Below are positions 43,287-51,444 of a stretch of DNA of 64,000 nt, piece by piece. The notes under the pieces are model-generated. The model was not told where the DNA came from. It worked only from the letters and a program-made list of their open reading frames with translations, and made no database searches. Source of the DNA: Bradyrhizobium symbiodeficiens (GTDB lineage Bacteria > Pseudomonadota > Alphaproteobacteria > Rhizobiales > Xanthobacteraceae); contig NZ_CP029427.2 in NCBI RefSeq assembly GCF_002266465.3, positions 434,001-498,000 on the forward strand, written 5' to 3'. Positions within the stretch are counted from its first letter, which is position 1, and every line of letters starts with the position of its first letter. The position numbers and the translations under genes are program-made.

Positions 43287-44567
43287 ATGTCGGGACGCAT
43301 GGGACTGGCGCTGGCGGGCGCGACCGTCCTGATCGCGGCGGTGCTGTTGCCTGCGAGAGCCGAGGCGCAATTCGGACTGCGCGGCGGCCCGCTCGGCGTC
43401 GCGCGCTTCGCCGTCGGCCACATGATGGGCCTGTCGCGCCTGCGCCATTCCCGCATGGCGGTGCGAAGCAGCCGATACCGCTCCGCCGCGCTGAGGTCAC
43501 AAGATCCGCGCGGCGCAGAGCGCGGGCAGCCTGCCAATCCTTACGTTCTGCGCGCTGCGCTCACGGCGCAAGCTGCACTTGCGGGCTGGCACGGCGGCCG
43601 CCGCACGCAAGGCTGGTGGCGTCATCCGGATGGCAACTATGGCTGGGTCGGCCCGGTGTTCTGGCCGTTCGCGCATGACGACCTCACCAATGCCGTCGTC
43701 CTCGGCGATGCGACCAGCCTCTCGCTCTACGGCTATGGCGACATCTATGCCGCGATCTTCGCGCCCTATGCTGCGACCGAGCTCGCGGCCTACACGGCAT
43801 CGCAAGGCCGGCGCGGCCGGCGCGTCCCGACCGCGGAGACACTCTGCGACGCCAGCGACACCGGCGGCCTGCCCGTCGAACGCATCGCAGAGGCGGTGCA
43901 GCCGAACGAACTGCAGCGCACCGCGCTCGACGAGCTCGCATCGGCCTGGAATGCCGCGCGCGACACCATTCGCGCGGCCTGCCCGGCACAGGTCCCCACT
44001 ACGGCCGCGGACCGCCTCGGCCTGATGCGCGAGCGGCTCGAGGCCATGATCAAGGCCATCGACGCGGTCGCGCCGCCGCTGGCCAAATTCACCGACCTGC
44101 TCGACGACGATCAGAAGGCAAAGTTCGAAGCGCTCGGCAAGGGCCGCCGCGTCGCTCTCGCGGCCATGCAGCGCAAGGATGTGAGCAAGGACGCCAAGGC
44201 GTCGAGCGCCTGCGACCCCGACAGCGATCCCCGCTATGACGAAAAGCTGCAGCGTCAATACGAGCAGCTGGTGCAGCAGCAATGGCCGGCGAACGACATC
44301 GCCACCACGCTCCGCCTCGACGACACCGCCCGCGCTCGCTTCGAAGTGCTCCAGGACACCGCCCTACGCACCATGCAAACGCTCAGCGCCTGTCCGTCAC
44401 AGACGCCGGAGACCCCGCAGGCCCGCCTCACCGCCGTGAAAGCGCGGCTGGAGACGATGCTGCAGGCCGTGAACGGCGTCGCTGATGCGCTCGACGATTT
44501 CGAGGCCGACCTGAGTGACGAGCAGAAGGCCGGCTTCGAGGCGATCGGACCGAAGCGGGGAGCGTGA
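43287..44567 (+). CDS. Secreted LTxxQ (Spy/CpxP-like) protein with two repeats
   Basis: A 426-residue protein with a signal peptide (L-A-L-A-G-A-T-V-L-I-A-A-V-L-L-P-A, cut near A-E-A-Q). The second half holds two similar helical units of about 130 residues, each ending in an LTxxQ-like helix: L-L-D-D-D-Q-K-A-K-F-E-A-L and D-L-S-D-E-Q-K-A-G-F-E-A-I. This is the family of CpxP/Spy periplasmic chaperones, though longer than those. Between signal and repeats there is a Gly/Trp-rich stretch (Y-G-W-V-G-P-V-F-W-P-F). The start may instead be a TTG at 43269 that has a stronger GGAGGAGG; the ATG is used here. Function is an inference. Confidence 0.75.
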   Translation: MSGRMGLALAGATVLIAAVLLPARAEAQFGLRGGPLGVARFAVGHMMGLSRLRHSRMAVRSSRYRSAALRSQDPRGAERGQPANPYVLRAALTAQAALAGWHGGRRTQGWWRHPDGNYGWVGPVFWPFAHDDLTNAVVLGDATSLSLYGYGDIYAAIFAPYAATELAAYTASQGRRGRRVPTAETLCDASDTGGLPVERIAEAVQPNELQRTALDELASAWNAARDTIRAACPAQVPTTAADRLGLMRERLEAMIKAIDAVAPPLAKFTDLLDDDQKAKFEALGKGRRVALAAMQRKDVSKDAKASSACDPDSDPRYDEKLQRQYEQLVQQQWPANDIATTLRLDDTARARFEVLQDTALRTMQTLSACPSQTPETPQARLTAVKARLETMLQAVNGVADALDDFEADLSDEQKAGFEAIGPKRGA

Positions 44568-44601
44568 GGCGCGACGGCAACGGCGCCTCACCTGAAAACC
44601 G

Positions 44602-45645
44602 TCAGCCGATCTCCCGCCTGATCTTCGCGGCCGCATCGCACATCGCTTTCAGCTTTCCGAACGCCGTCGCGCGCGGCATGTATTTCATGCCGCAATCGGG
44701 CGCTGCGATCAGGCGATCGGGCGAGACATGCTTGAGCCCGTTGCGGATGCGCTCGGCGACTGTGTCGACGCTCTCGATCGCGGGGTCCGCGAGGTCGAGC
44801 ACTCCGAGCATGATCTTCTTCGATGACAAATCCTTTAGCACGCCGAGGTCGAGCTTCGGCTGCGCCGCCTCGATCGAGATCTGGTCGGCAATGGTGTCGT
44901 CGAGCTCGGCCAGGAAAGAATAGCCGGCCGGCTTGTTCGAGCCGGGAACGACGGCGGCGTAGCCGAAGCAGAGATGCACCACGGTCGGCACCGTGATGCC
45001 TTGCAGCGCGCGGTTGATCGCCTTGACCGCATAGCGCTTGGCGAGCTCGGGATTGTTGCGCACCCAGGGCTCGTCGAGCTGGATCACGTCGGCGCCGGCC
45101 TTTTGCAGATCGAGCGCCTCGGCATTGACGGCCTCGGCGAGCGCCATCGCGAGCTCTTCCTCGTCCTTGTAGAACTCGTTTTTGGCCTGCTGGCTCATCG
45201 TGAACGGGCCGGGCAGGGTGATCTTCGCCGCGCGGTCGGTGTTCTTGCGCAGGAACTGCATGTCGTGCAGCTCGACCGGTCCCTTGCGCTTGATGGGGCC
45301 GACGACGCGCGGCACCGGCGTCTGGGTGTTGCCGGTGCGCGCCACGATCATCGCGGGATTGTCGCCGTCGATTCCTTCGAGCGCGGTGGCGAAGCGATTG
45401 GAATAGCTCTCGCGGCGGATTTCGCCGTCGGTCACGATGTCGATGCCGGCGCGTTCCATGTCGCGGATCGCGACGATGGTGGCATCGTCCTGAGCTTCCT
45501 CCAGATGCTCCGCCGGCAACCGCCACATGTCGTGCAGGCGGGTGCGCGGCACCACCTTCGACAGCATGGCGCGATTCACCAGCCATTCCGGCTGCGGATA
45601 GCTGCCGACCACGGTGGTCGGCAGGATGTGCGTTGGCATGGGCAT
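44602..45645 (-). CDS. Short MetE-like methyltransferase domain protein
   Basis: A 347-residue protein of the cobalamin-independent methionine synthase C-terminal family. It opens T-T-V-V-G-S-Y-P-Q-P-E-W and keeps the metal-binding residues H and C in V-V-H-L-C-F-G-Y and C in A-P-D-C-G-M-K-Y. It is half the length of true MetE and lacks its N-terminal half, as in many stand-alone catabolic or archaeal-type MetE-like proteins. It is the last gene of the leftward locus from 51339 and starts 36 bases after the FAH gene, so it probably acts on the same substrate, perhaps as a methyl transfer or demethylation step. Confidence 0.82.
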   Translation of the reverse strand: MPMPTHILPTTVVGSYPQPEWLVNRAMLSKVVPRTRLHDMWRLPAEHLEEAQDDATIVAIRDMERAGIDIVTDGEIRRESYSNRFATALEGIDGDNPAMIVARTGNTQTPVPRVVGPIKRKGPVELHDMQFLRKNTDRAAKITLPGPFTMSQQAKNEFYKDEEELAMALAEAVNAEALDLQKAGADVIQLDEPWVRNNPELAKRYAVKAINRALQGITVPTVVHLCFGYAAVVPGSNKPAGYSFLAELDDTIADQISIEAAQPKLDLGVLKDLSSKKIMLGVLDLADPAIESVDTVAERIRNGLKHVSPDRLIAAPDCGMKYMPRATAFGKLKAMCDAAAKIRREIG

Positions 45646-45681
45646 GGGGTTCTCCTTCTTATTGTTGTTGAACGCGTGAGT

Positions 45682-46551
45682 TCAGGCCGCCCGCGTTGCC
45701 GCGACTGAACCCTCGTCCTTGACGGGATTACTGAGGATGCCGATGCCGGAGATCTCGATCTCGACGGTGTCGCCGCCCTTCATCCACAGTGGCGGCGTGC
45801 GATAGGCGCCGACGCCGCCGGTCGTGCCTGTCACGATCACGTCGCCGGGCACGAGCTCGGTGAAGGTCGAGCAATAGGCGATCAAAGCCTGTACGTCGAA
45901 GACGAGATCGGAGATCGGCGCCTTCTGCACCTCGACGCCGTTGAGCCGTGTGATCAGCGTCTGCTTGGTGACGTCGGTCAATTCGTCGGTCGTGACCATC
46001 CATGGCCCGAAGCCGCCGGTGCCGGCAAAATTCTTGCCCGGCGCGAATTGCGAGGTGTGGCGCTGCCAGTCGCGGATGCTGCCGTCATTGTAGCAGGCAT
46101 AGCCGGCGACATGGCCGAGCGCGGCTTCCCGCGAGATGCGGCGGCCGGCCTTGCCGATGATCACGGCCATCTCGCCTTCGTAGTCGAAACGCTCGGATTC
46201 CAGCGGCCGGATCATCGGCTGGCCATGGCCGACCTGACTGTTGGCGAAGCGGGTGAAGATCATCGGATGCGCCGGCGTCGGATGGCCGCTCTCGGCCAGA
46301 TGCGTGGCGTAATTGACGCCGATGCAGAAGATCTTGTCGGGATCGGGCACTGTCGGCAGCAGGGCGACGTCCGCAAGCGCGTAGTCGGGTGTCTCGCCGG
46401 CAAGCTTCCTCAACGCGTCGAGCGAGCCCTTCGTCAGCAGCGCCTTCAGTGTCGGAGTGGCCTTCAGGCGCTTGCCGGCGTCGATGACACCCTTGTCGGT
46501 GACGATGCCGTAGCTCGCGGTGCCTGAGATGGTGAAGCTTGCGACTTTCAT
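45682..46551 (-). CDS. FAH-family hydrolase/isomerase
   Basis: A 289-residue protein of the fumarylacetoacetate hydrolase family. The C-terminal fold is marked by I-F-C-I-G-V-N-Y-A-T-H near residue 75, F-D-Y-E-G-E-M-A-V-I-I-G with the acidic metal ligands, and P-G-D-V-I-V-T-G-T-T-G-G-V-G. Members cleave or decarboxylate acylpyruvates and related diacids. The ATG at 46551 begins just after the stop of the deacetylase-fold gene (stop TGA, then CC, then ATG), so translation is probably coupled. The substrate is unknown, but the operon implies a carbon compound imported by the adjoining ABC system. Confidence 0.85.
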   Translation of the reverse strand: MKVASFTISGTASYGIVTDKGVIDAGKRLKATPTLKALLTKGSLDALRKLAGETPDYALADVALLPTVPDPDKIFCIGVNYATHLAESGHPTPAHPMIFTRFANSQVGHGQPMIRPLESERFDYEGEMAVIIGKAGRRISREAALGHVAGYACYNDGSIRDWQRHTSQFAPGKNFAGTGGFGPWMVTTDELTDVTKQTLITRLNGVEVQKAPISDLVFDVQALIAYCSTFTELVPGDVIVTGTTGGVGAYRTPPLWMKGGDTVEIEISGIGILSNPVKDEGSVAATRAA

Positions 46552-46553
46552 GG

Positions 46554-47213
46554 TCAAACACTCTCTTCGATGGAGGAAACAAAGTCGTTGATGGGAAGCG
46601 CGATCTCGCCATTGCGGATTGGAACGCATGATGGCGGGAAGTCCTGGCGGAAGCGGGCGCCGGCCGCTTCGGCGCGGTCGAGGAAGCGCTCCAGATGAGC
46701 CATCGCGCCGGTCGGCAGATCGTGCAGCACCATCAGCGTCCAGGGTTGCCGGCTGCACTGATCAAGTGCGCGCTCGGTCCAGCCGTCAGGATCGGCCCAG
46801 TCGCGTGGAATGGAATTCCAGAGCACGCAGCTGTGTCTGTTGCGGGTGAGATAGTCGACCACTGACGGCTTGAGCAGCCGCTGGTCCAGATTGCCGCCGC
46901 CACCGAACGGCCGGAACCAGCGATTGGGATGCGCGAGGTCGCCGATCGCAGTTTGCGTGCGGCCGATCTCGTTCTCCGCGGTGTCGCGCCCGGATTGCTC
47001 GCCGAGCGGAATGCTGTGCGTAAAAGTGTGGTTGCCGATCCAGTGTCCCTCGCCATGCGCGCGCTCCGCAAGCGCGCGCCGCGCGGGGTCGGCCAGCTTC
47101 TCGCCGATGACGAAGAAGGTGGTCGTGATTCCGCGTGCGCCCAGAATATCGAGCACGCGCGGCGTCACGTCGGGATCGGGGCCGTTGTCGAATGTCAGGG
47201 TCAGATCGTACAC
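46554..47213 (-). CDS. Polysaccharide-deacetylase-fold (CE4/NodB) enzyme, TFDNGP variant
   Basis: A 219-residue cytoplasmic-looking protein (no signal) of the NodB/CE4 fold: motif 1 is T-F-D-N-G-P-D-P instead of T-F-D-D-G-P, motif 2 is G-N-H-T-F-T-H-S with both His present, and motif 3 is W-F-R-P-F-G-G. The second Asp of motif 1, a metal ligand, is Asn. Lack of a signal peptide and the catabolic context argue against cell-wall deacetylation. The related amide or cyclic-imide hydrolases of this fold are a better guess. It is coupled to the FAH gene and 10 bases after the permease gene. Confidence 0.8.
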   Translation of the reverse strand: MYDLTLTFDNGPDPDVTPRVLDILGARGITTTFFVIGEKLADPARRALAERAHGEGHWIGNHTFTHSIPLGEQSGRDTAENEIGRTQTAIGDLAHPNRWFRPFGGGGNLDQRLLKPSVVDYLTRNRHSCVLWNSIPRDWADPDGWTERALDQCSRQPWTLMVLHDLPTGAMAHLERFLDRAEAAGARFRQDFPPSCVPIRNGEIALPINDFVSSIEESV

Positions 47214-47223
47214 GTGGCTCGCC

Positions 47224-48048
47224 TCACGTCGCCGGCTGCAACGCGCCCACGGCGGCGTCGTCGTTGGCCTGGCCGGCGCGGGTGCCGGTCTGCCAGATCG
47301 CCGCCTTGCGCTCGATCCAGCGGATCACGGCGTTGAAGCCGATGGCGAGGAACAGCACCAGCAGCACGCCCGCGAACACGTGCGGGCTGTCGAGGATGGT
47401 GCGGTAGCGCGAGATCAGATAGCCGATGCCGGCCGAGGAGATCAGCATCTCCGAGACCACCACGCCGACGATCACCAGCGCGCCGCCGACGCGCAGGCCC
47501 GACAGCACCGTCGGGATCGCTGCCGGGATGATGACGCGGACCAGCCGCTGGCTCAGCGTGGCGCCCATGCTGCGGGCGGCGAGCAGAAGCTGCGGATCGA
47601 TGGTCTGGATGCCGGCGGCGGTTGCGAGCATCGTCGGCAGGAAGCCGTAGATCGAGGCGAACGCGATCTTGGACTCCGAGCCGATGCCGAGCCACACGGT
47701 GAAGACGGGATAGAGGATCACCAATGGCACCGCATAGAGGCTCGACACCATCGGCATGATCAGGATGCGCGGCCGCGGCAGGCTGCCGACGATGGCGCCG
47801 AGCAGGATGCCGCCGCCGCAGGCGAACGCCATGGAGACCACGACCTCGTAGAGCGTGACCGCGAGCGCATGGCCGTATTCGCCCGCGTCGGTCCATCCGG
47901 CGATCAGCGTGGACGACAGCGAAGGCAGGAACAGCTCGGCAATGAGTCCGGTGCGTGGCAGCAGCTCCCACAACGCGATCAACCCGATCACGATCAGATA
48001 TCGCAGCGACTTCGCACTGATTCTGATTCTGGTTCTGGCGCTCATCAT
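47224..48048 (-). CDS. ABC transporter permease (NitT/TauT type), first subunit
   Basis: A 274-residue inner-membrane permease with about six helices and the cytoplasmic EAA loop A-A-R-S-M-G-A-T-L-S-Q-R-L-V-R-V-I-I-P-A. It opens A-L-W-E-L-L-P-R-T-G-L-I. The double Met start at 48048/48045 follows the ATPase gene by four bases. It is homologous to, but distinct from, the permease at 48838, so the pore is probably a heterodimer. Substrate unknown. Confidence 0.87.
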   Translation of the reverse strand: MMSARTRIRISAKSLRYLIVIGLIALWELLPRTGLIAELFLPSLSSTLIAGWTDAGEYGHALAVTLYEVVVSMAFACGGGILLGAIVGSLPRPRILIMPMVSSLYAVPLVILYPVFTVWLGIGSESKIAFASIYGFLPTMLATAAGIQTIDPQLLLAARSMGATLSQRLVRVIIPAAIPTVLSGLRVGGALVIVGVVVSEMLISSAGIGYLISRYRTILDSPHVFAGVLLVLFLAIGFNAVIRWIERKAAIWQTGTRAGQANDDAAVGALQPAT

Positions 48049-48052
48049 CGTG

Positions 48053-48859
48053 TCACGCCGATTTGCGGATATGCCGCCAGATGCGGTCGCGCAGGCTCCC
48101 GAACGCATCGCCGCTCAGCATCTCGTAGGTGCGAGGCCGCGGCAGCTGGACCTGGAGATGGTCGACGATGCGGCCGGGCCGCGCCGACATCACGATCACC
48201 TCGTCGGCGAGATAGACCGCTTCGGTCAGGCTGTGCGTGACGAACACGACGGTCTTGCCGGTGGCAGCCCAAATGCGCAGCAGCTCGTCGCCCATGGTCA
48301 TGCGGGTCTGCTCGTCGAGCGCGGCGAACGGCTCGTCCATCAGCAGCACGGGCGGATCCTGCACAAGGCCGCGCGCGATCGAGACGCGCTGCTTCATGCC
48401 GCCGGAGAGCTCGTGCGGATGGCGCCGGCCGAAACCGTCCAGCCCGACCAGCTTGAGCGCATCCTGCGCCTTGGCGCGCCGCTCGGCCTTCGGCACGCCG
48501 CGCAACGCCAGCGGAAACTCGACATTGTCCTCGGCGGTCAGCCACGGGAACAGGCTCGCCTCCTGGAACACCACGCCGACTCTATCAGGGTCAGGCTGCA
48601 GGATCGGCGCACCGCTGATGGTGATGGTGCCCGCGGTCTGCTGGCGCAGGCCCGCCATCATCATCAGAAGCGTGGACTTGCCGCAGCCGCTGGGGCCGAC
48701 CAGCACGACGAAGCGGCCGGGCTTGACCTCGAGCGAGACGTCCTCCAGCGCGACAACGTCCTGCGACCGGGTCTTGAACACCTGGCCGACATTCGTCACC
48801 TCGATCGCGCCGGCGCGCGCTGCCGGCTTCAATTGGGTCACGTTCGCCAATGGCTGCAT
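48053..48859 (-). CDS. ABC transporter ATP-binding protein (NitT/TauT type)
   Basis: A 268-residue ATPase. Walker A is G-P-S-G-C-G-K-S-T, Q-loop V-V-F-Q-E-A-S-L-F-P-W, signature L-S-G-G-M-K-Q-R, Walker B L-L-M-D-E-P-F-A-A-L-D, and the H-loop is V-F-V-T-H-S-L-T-E-A. It powers the two permeases around it. The ATG at 48859 follows GGTGGA and overlaps the end of the upstream permease by 22 bases. Confidence 0.9.
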   Translation of the reverse strand: MQPLANVTQLKPAARAGAIEVTNVGQVFKTRSQDVVALEDVSLEVKPGRFVVLVGPSGCGKSTLLMMMAGLRQQTAGTITISGAPILQPDPDRVGVVFQEASLFPWLTAEDNVEFPLALRGVPKAERRAKAQDALKLVGLDGFGRRHPHELSGGMKQRVSIARGLVQDPPVLLMDEPFAALDEQTRMTMGDELLRIWAATGKTVVFVTHSLTEAVYLADEVIVMSARPGRIVDHLQVQLPRPRTYEMLSGDAFGSLRDRIWRHIRKSA

Positions 48860-49593
48860 CGCGTTTCCACCCATCTGACAAGTTCGTTGAAGGTCATGGC
48901 GATCGCGGCGACCATCACGACGCCGGCGAGGAGCTGTTTCATCTGGAAATTCTCGCCCCAGGTCGCGATCTGGTGGCCGATGCCGTCGCGCGAGGCGTAC
49001 ATTTCGGCAAGGATCACGCCGGTGAGGTTGAAGATCATGGAGATCCGCAACGCCTCCAGCAGCACCGGCAGCATGCTCGGCAGATAGACCCGGAACGCGG
49101 TCTGCATCCGCGTGGCGCCATAGGAGCGCGCCACCGTGAGATGCTCGACCTTGACCGACTCCACCGCCGTCGTGGTCGACATGATCACGATGAAGATCGT
49201 CGAGAAGAAGCCGAAGCCGACCTTCTGGGCGAAGCCGACGCCGAACACCAGGATGAACATCGGCAGGAAGATCGATTTCGGGATGCTGAAGGCGAAGAAC
49301 AGCAGCGGCTTGGCGACGTCGGCGAAGTAGCGGTTCTCCGCGACCAAAAAGCCGATCAGCGCGCCGAACGGCACGGCCAGCGCGAACGCCGTCAGCACCT
49401 CGGTCGCGGTGACCATCAGATCTTTCTGCACCGCGGCGCGCTGCAAGAGATCGCCGAGCGTCGCGAACGTGTCGGACGCCGACGGCAGCAGGCGGGGATT
49501 GACGATGCCGGTGCGCGACAGCGCCTCCCACAGCGCCAGGACCGCGAGGATGATCGCGATCCGAGCGAGGTTGATGGCAAGCGAGCCCTGCAT
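48838..49593 (-). CDS. ABC transporter permease (NitT/TauT type), second subunit
   Basis: A 251-residue permease with about six helices; EAA loop V-A-R-S-Y-G-A-T-R-M-Q-T-A-F-R-V-Y-L-P-S. It begins two bases after the substrate-binding protein's stop codon and overlaps the ATPase gene by 22 bases. With the other permease it makes a two-permease importer served by one ATPase. Confidence 0.87.
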   Translation of the reverse strand: MQGSLAINLARIAIILAVLALWEALSRTGIVNPRLLPSASDTFATLGDLLQRAAVQKDLMVTATEVLTAFALAVPFGALIGFLVAENRYFADVAKPLLFFAFSIPKSIFLPMFILVFGVGFAQKVGFGFFSTIFIVIMSTTTAVESVKVEHLTVARSYGATRMQTAFRVYLPSMLPVLLEALRISMIFNLTGVILAEMYASRDGIGHQIATWGENFQMKQLLAGVVMVAAIAMTFNELVRWVETRCSHWRT

Positions 49594-49595
49594 CG

Positions 49596-50561
49596 TTACG
49601 GCTTGGTCGGGACGGGCTTGAACTTGGTCGAGATCACGTCCTCGGCCGGCACGATGTCCTTGAGCCCGCCGAGCTTGGCGAGATCGAGCGACAGCTGCAC
49701 GGCGGCGCTCACATTGGCCGCGCCCATGTCGCCGCTGGTCTCGAGCTTCATGATGGTGTTGTCGTATTCGAGGGCGGCGATCTCCGGCGGCATTTCGTAG
49801 AGCTCGGCGATCAGCTTGACGGTGACGTCGCGGTTGGCGCGCATGAAGGCGACCGCGCCGTAGAGCGCGTTCACGGCCTTCTGCACCAGCTGGGGCTTCG
49901 CCTCCGCGAGCTTGTCGAGCACGATCCAGCCCGCGGTGAGGTTCGGCGGCACCGCGGTCGAATAGTCGAGGATGGACTTGGCTTCGCCGGATTTCGAGAT
50001 CTGGAAGCTCAGCGGCGAATAGACCACGGCGGCCTCGACATTGCCGGCGAGCAGGTTGGGCACCAGGCCGCCGCCGCCGACGGGAACGCGCGTGAAGTCG
50101 ATCTTCTTGTCCTGGATGGTCCACAGCGCGAGCAGGTCCGAGCCCGAGCCGGCCGCGGTGATCGCCACCTTCTTGCCGTTGAGATCCTTGACCTCGAGCG
50201 TCGATTTGGTCGGCACCATCAGCTGCCAGCCGAAATTGCCCATCGCGGCGTTGGCGACGATGCGCGACATCACGCCTTTCTTGCGTCCCGCGGAGACCAG
50301 CGACGGCGGATCGAGAATGATGTCGGCCGCGCCCGCGGCCATGCCCTCGAAGGTTTCGGCGCCGCTGCGATAGATCGTCAGCTCGGCCTGGATGCCTTCC
50401 TTCTCGAACAGCTTTTGCCGCACCGCGGTCTCGGCGATCGTCGTCGGCCAGTAGGTCTTGGTGGGCAGGCCGACGCGGATGGTGTCGGCGGCGTTCGCAG
50501 GGCCGGCCAGCATGGTGGCGGCAACCAGCGACATGAACGCGTGGCGTCGATTGATCTTCAT
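49596..50561 (-). CDS. ABC substrate-binding protein (NitT/TauT, NMT1-like)
   Basis: A 321-residue periplasmic binding protein with a signal peptide (A-F-M-S-L-V-A-A-T-M-L-A-G-P, cut after A-N-A). The fold is that of NMT1/SsuA-like proteins: G-L-P-T-K-T-Y-W-P near residue 32, A-G-A-A-D-I-I-L-D, and V-A-I-T-A-A-G-S-G-S-D in the hinge region. It captures the locus's substrate and delivers it to the permeases. The ligand cannot be read from sequence; sulfonates, nitriles, pyrimidine precursors and aromatic acids are all known for the family. Confidence 0.87.
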   Translation of the reverse strand: MKINRRHAFMSLVAATMLAGPANAADTIRVGLPTKTYWPTTIAETAVRQKLFEKEGIQAELTIYRSGAETFEGMAAGAADIILDPPSLVSAGRKKGVMSRIVANAAMGNFGWQLMVPTKSTLEVKDLNGKKVAITAAGSGSDLLALWTIQDKKIDFTRVPVGGGGLVPNLLAGNVEAAVVYSPLSFQISKSGEAKSILDYSTAVPPNLTAGWIVLDKLAEAKPQLVQKAVNALYGAVAFMRANRDVTVKLIAELYEMPPEIAALEYDNTIMKLETSGDMGAANVSAAVQLSLDLAKLGGLKDIVPAEDVISTKFKPVPTKP

Positions 50562-50610
50562 TGTTTTCTCCCGGTTTCTGTTTTTTTACGTGCCGGATTT
50601 GTCCGGATCG

Positions 50611-51339
50611 TCAAATCGTGCGGCTCACCTCCGCGATGCGCGAGGCGGCGAGCTCGACGAACTCCTTGGTGGTGCCGAAATGCTTTGACAAGGCGCGAAC
50701 TGCCGCATCGGCATCGCGCTTCGTCACGGCGGCGACGATCGCCGCGTGCTCGGCCTCGACGTCGCGCGGCTTGACGCCGGGCTCGCGGCGGATCGAGAGG
50801 CGGCGATATCGCTCGCTCTGCTCGTGCAGCACGTCGCGGAAGCCGAGCAGCCATGGCGAGCCGCAGGCGTTGACCAGCGCACGGTGGAAAATGCGGTGAC
50901 GGATCACCCATTCCTCGTAATGCACCGTGGGATCGTCGGGATAGTGATAGGGGACGGCCTTCAGGGCCGACCAGGTCGATTTCACCGACGTGAGCCAGGC
51001 ATCGTCGCCGCGCTCGATCGAGCGTCGCAGCGCGAGCCCCTCGATATCGATCCGCGTCTGCGTCACGTCGGCGAGATCGGCGAGCGACACCGGGCTGACG
51101 CGAAAGCCGCGCTGGTCCGAAGCCTGCACCAGGCCGTCGGCGACCAGGCGCGACAGCGCTTCGCGGACCGCGGCAAGGCTCACCGAAAACTGCTTGGCGA
51201 TGCCTGCGATATGCAGCTTCTGCGCCGGCAGCAGCCGCGCGGCCAGGATATCGGCGCGCAGCCGCTCATGCAGCGCCGAGGTCAGGCTGCGCGGACCGTC
51301 GCCCGGGCTCCCGGACATATCGAACTGAAGCGGACCCAT
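50611..51339 (-). CDS. GntR-family regulator with FCD domain
   Basis: A 242-residue regulator. The N-terminal winged helix (about 17-80) has L-R-A-D-I-L-A-A-R-L-L-P and V-S-L-A-A-V-R-E-A-L-S-R-L. The C-terminal FCD effector domain has R-I-D-I-E-G-L-A-L-R and H-R-I-F-H-R-A-L-V. It precedes the ABC genes in the same direction by 49 bases and is the likely regulator of the locus, sensing the imported compound or a product. The start at 51339 is a judgement; 51318 is also possible, and neither has a strong ribosome binding site. Confidence 0.85.
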   Translation of the reverse strand: MGPLQFDMSGSPGDGPRSLTSALHERLRADILAARLLPAQKLHIAGIAKQFSVSLAAVREALSRLVADGLVQASDQRGFRVSPVSLADLADVTQTRIDIEGLALRRSIERGDDAWLTSVKSTWSALKAVPYHYPDDPTVHYEEWVIRHRIFHRALVNACGSPWLLGFRDVLHEQSERYRRLSIRREPGVKPRDVEAEHAAIVAAVTKRDADAAVRALSKHFGTTKEFVELAASRIAEVSRTI

Positions 51340-51444
51340 CCGGCGATGATCGCAAGCACGCGCCGATCGGTCAACAGAAAATCGAAAATCGATTTTTTGT
51401 AGCCTCCTGGTTGAGCGCGGGCACAAGCCGCACGCTCGAAGCGA

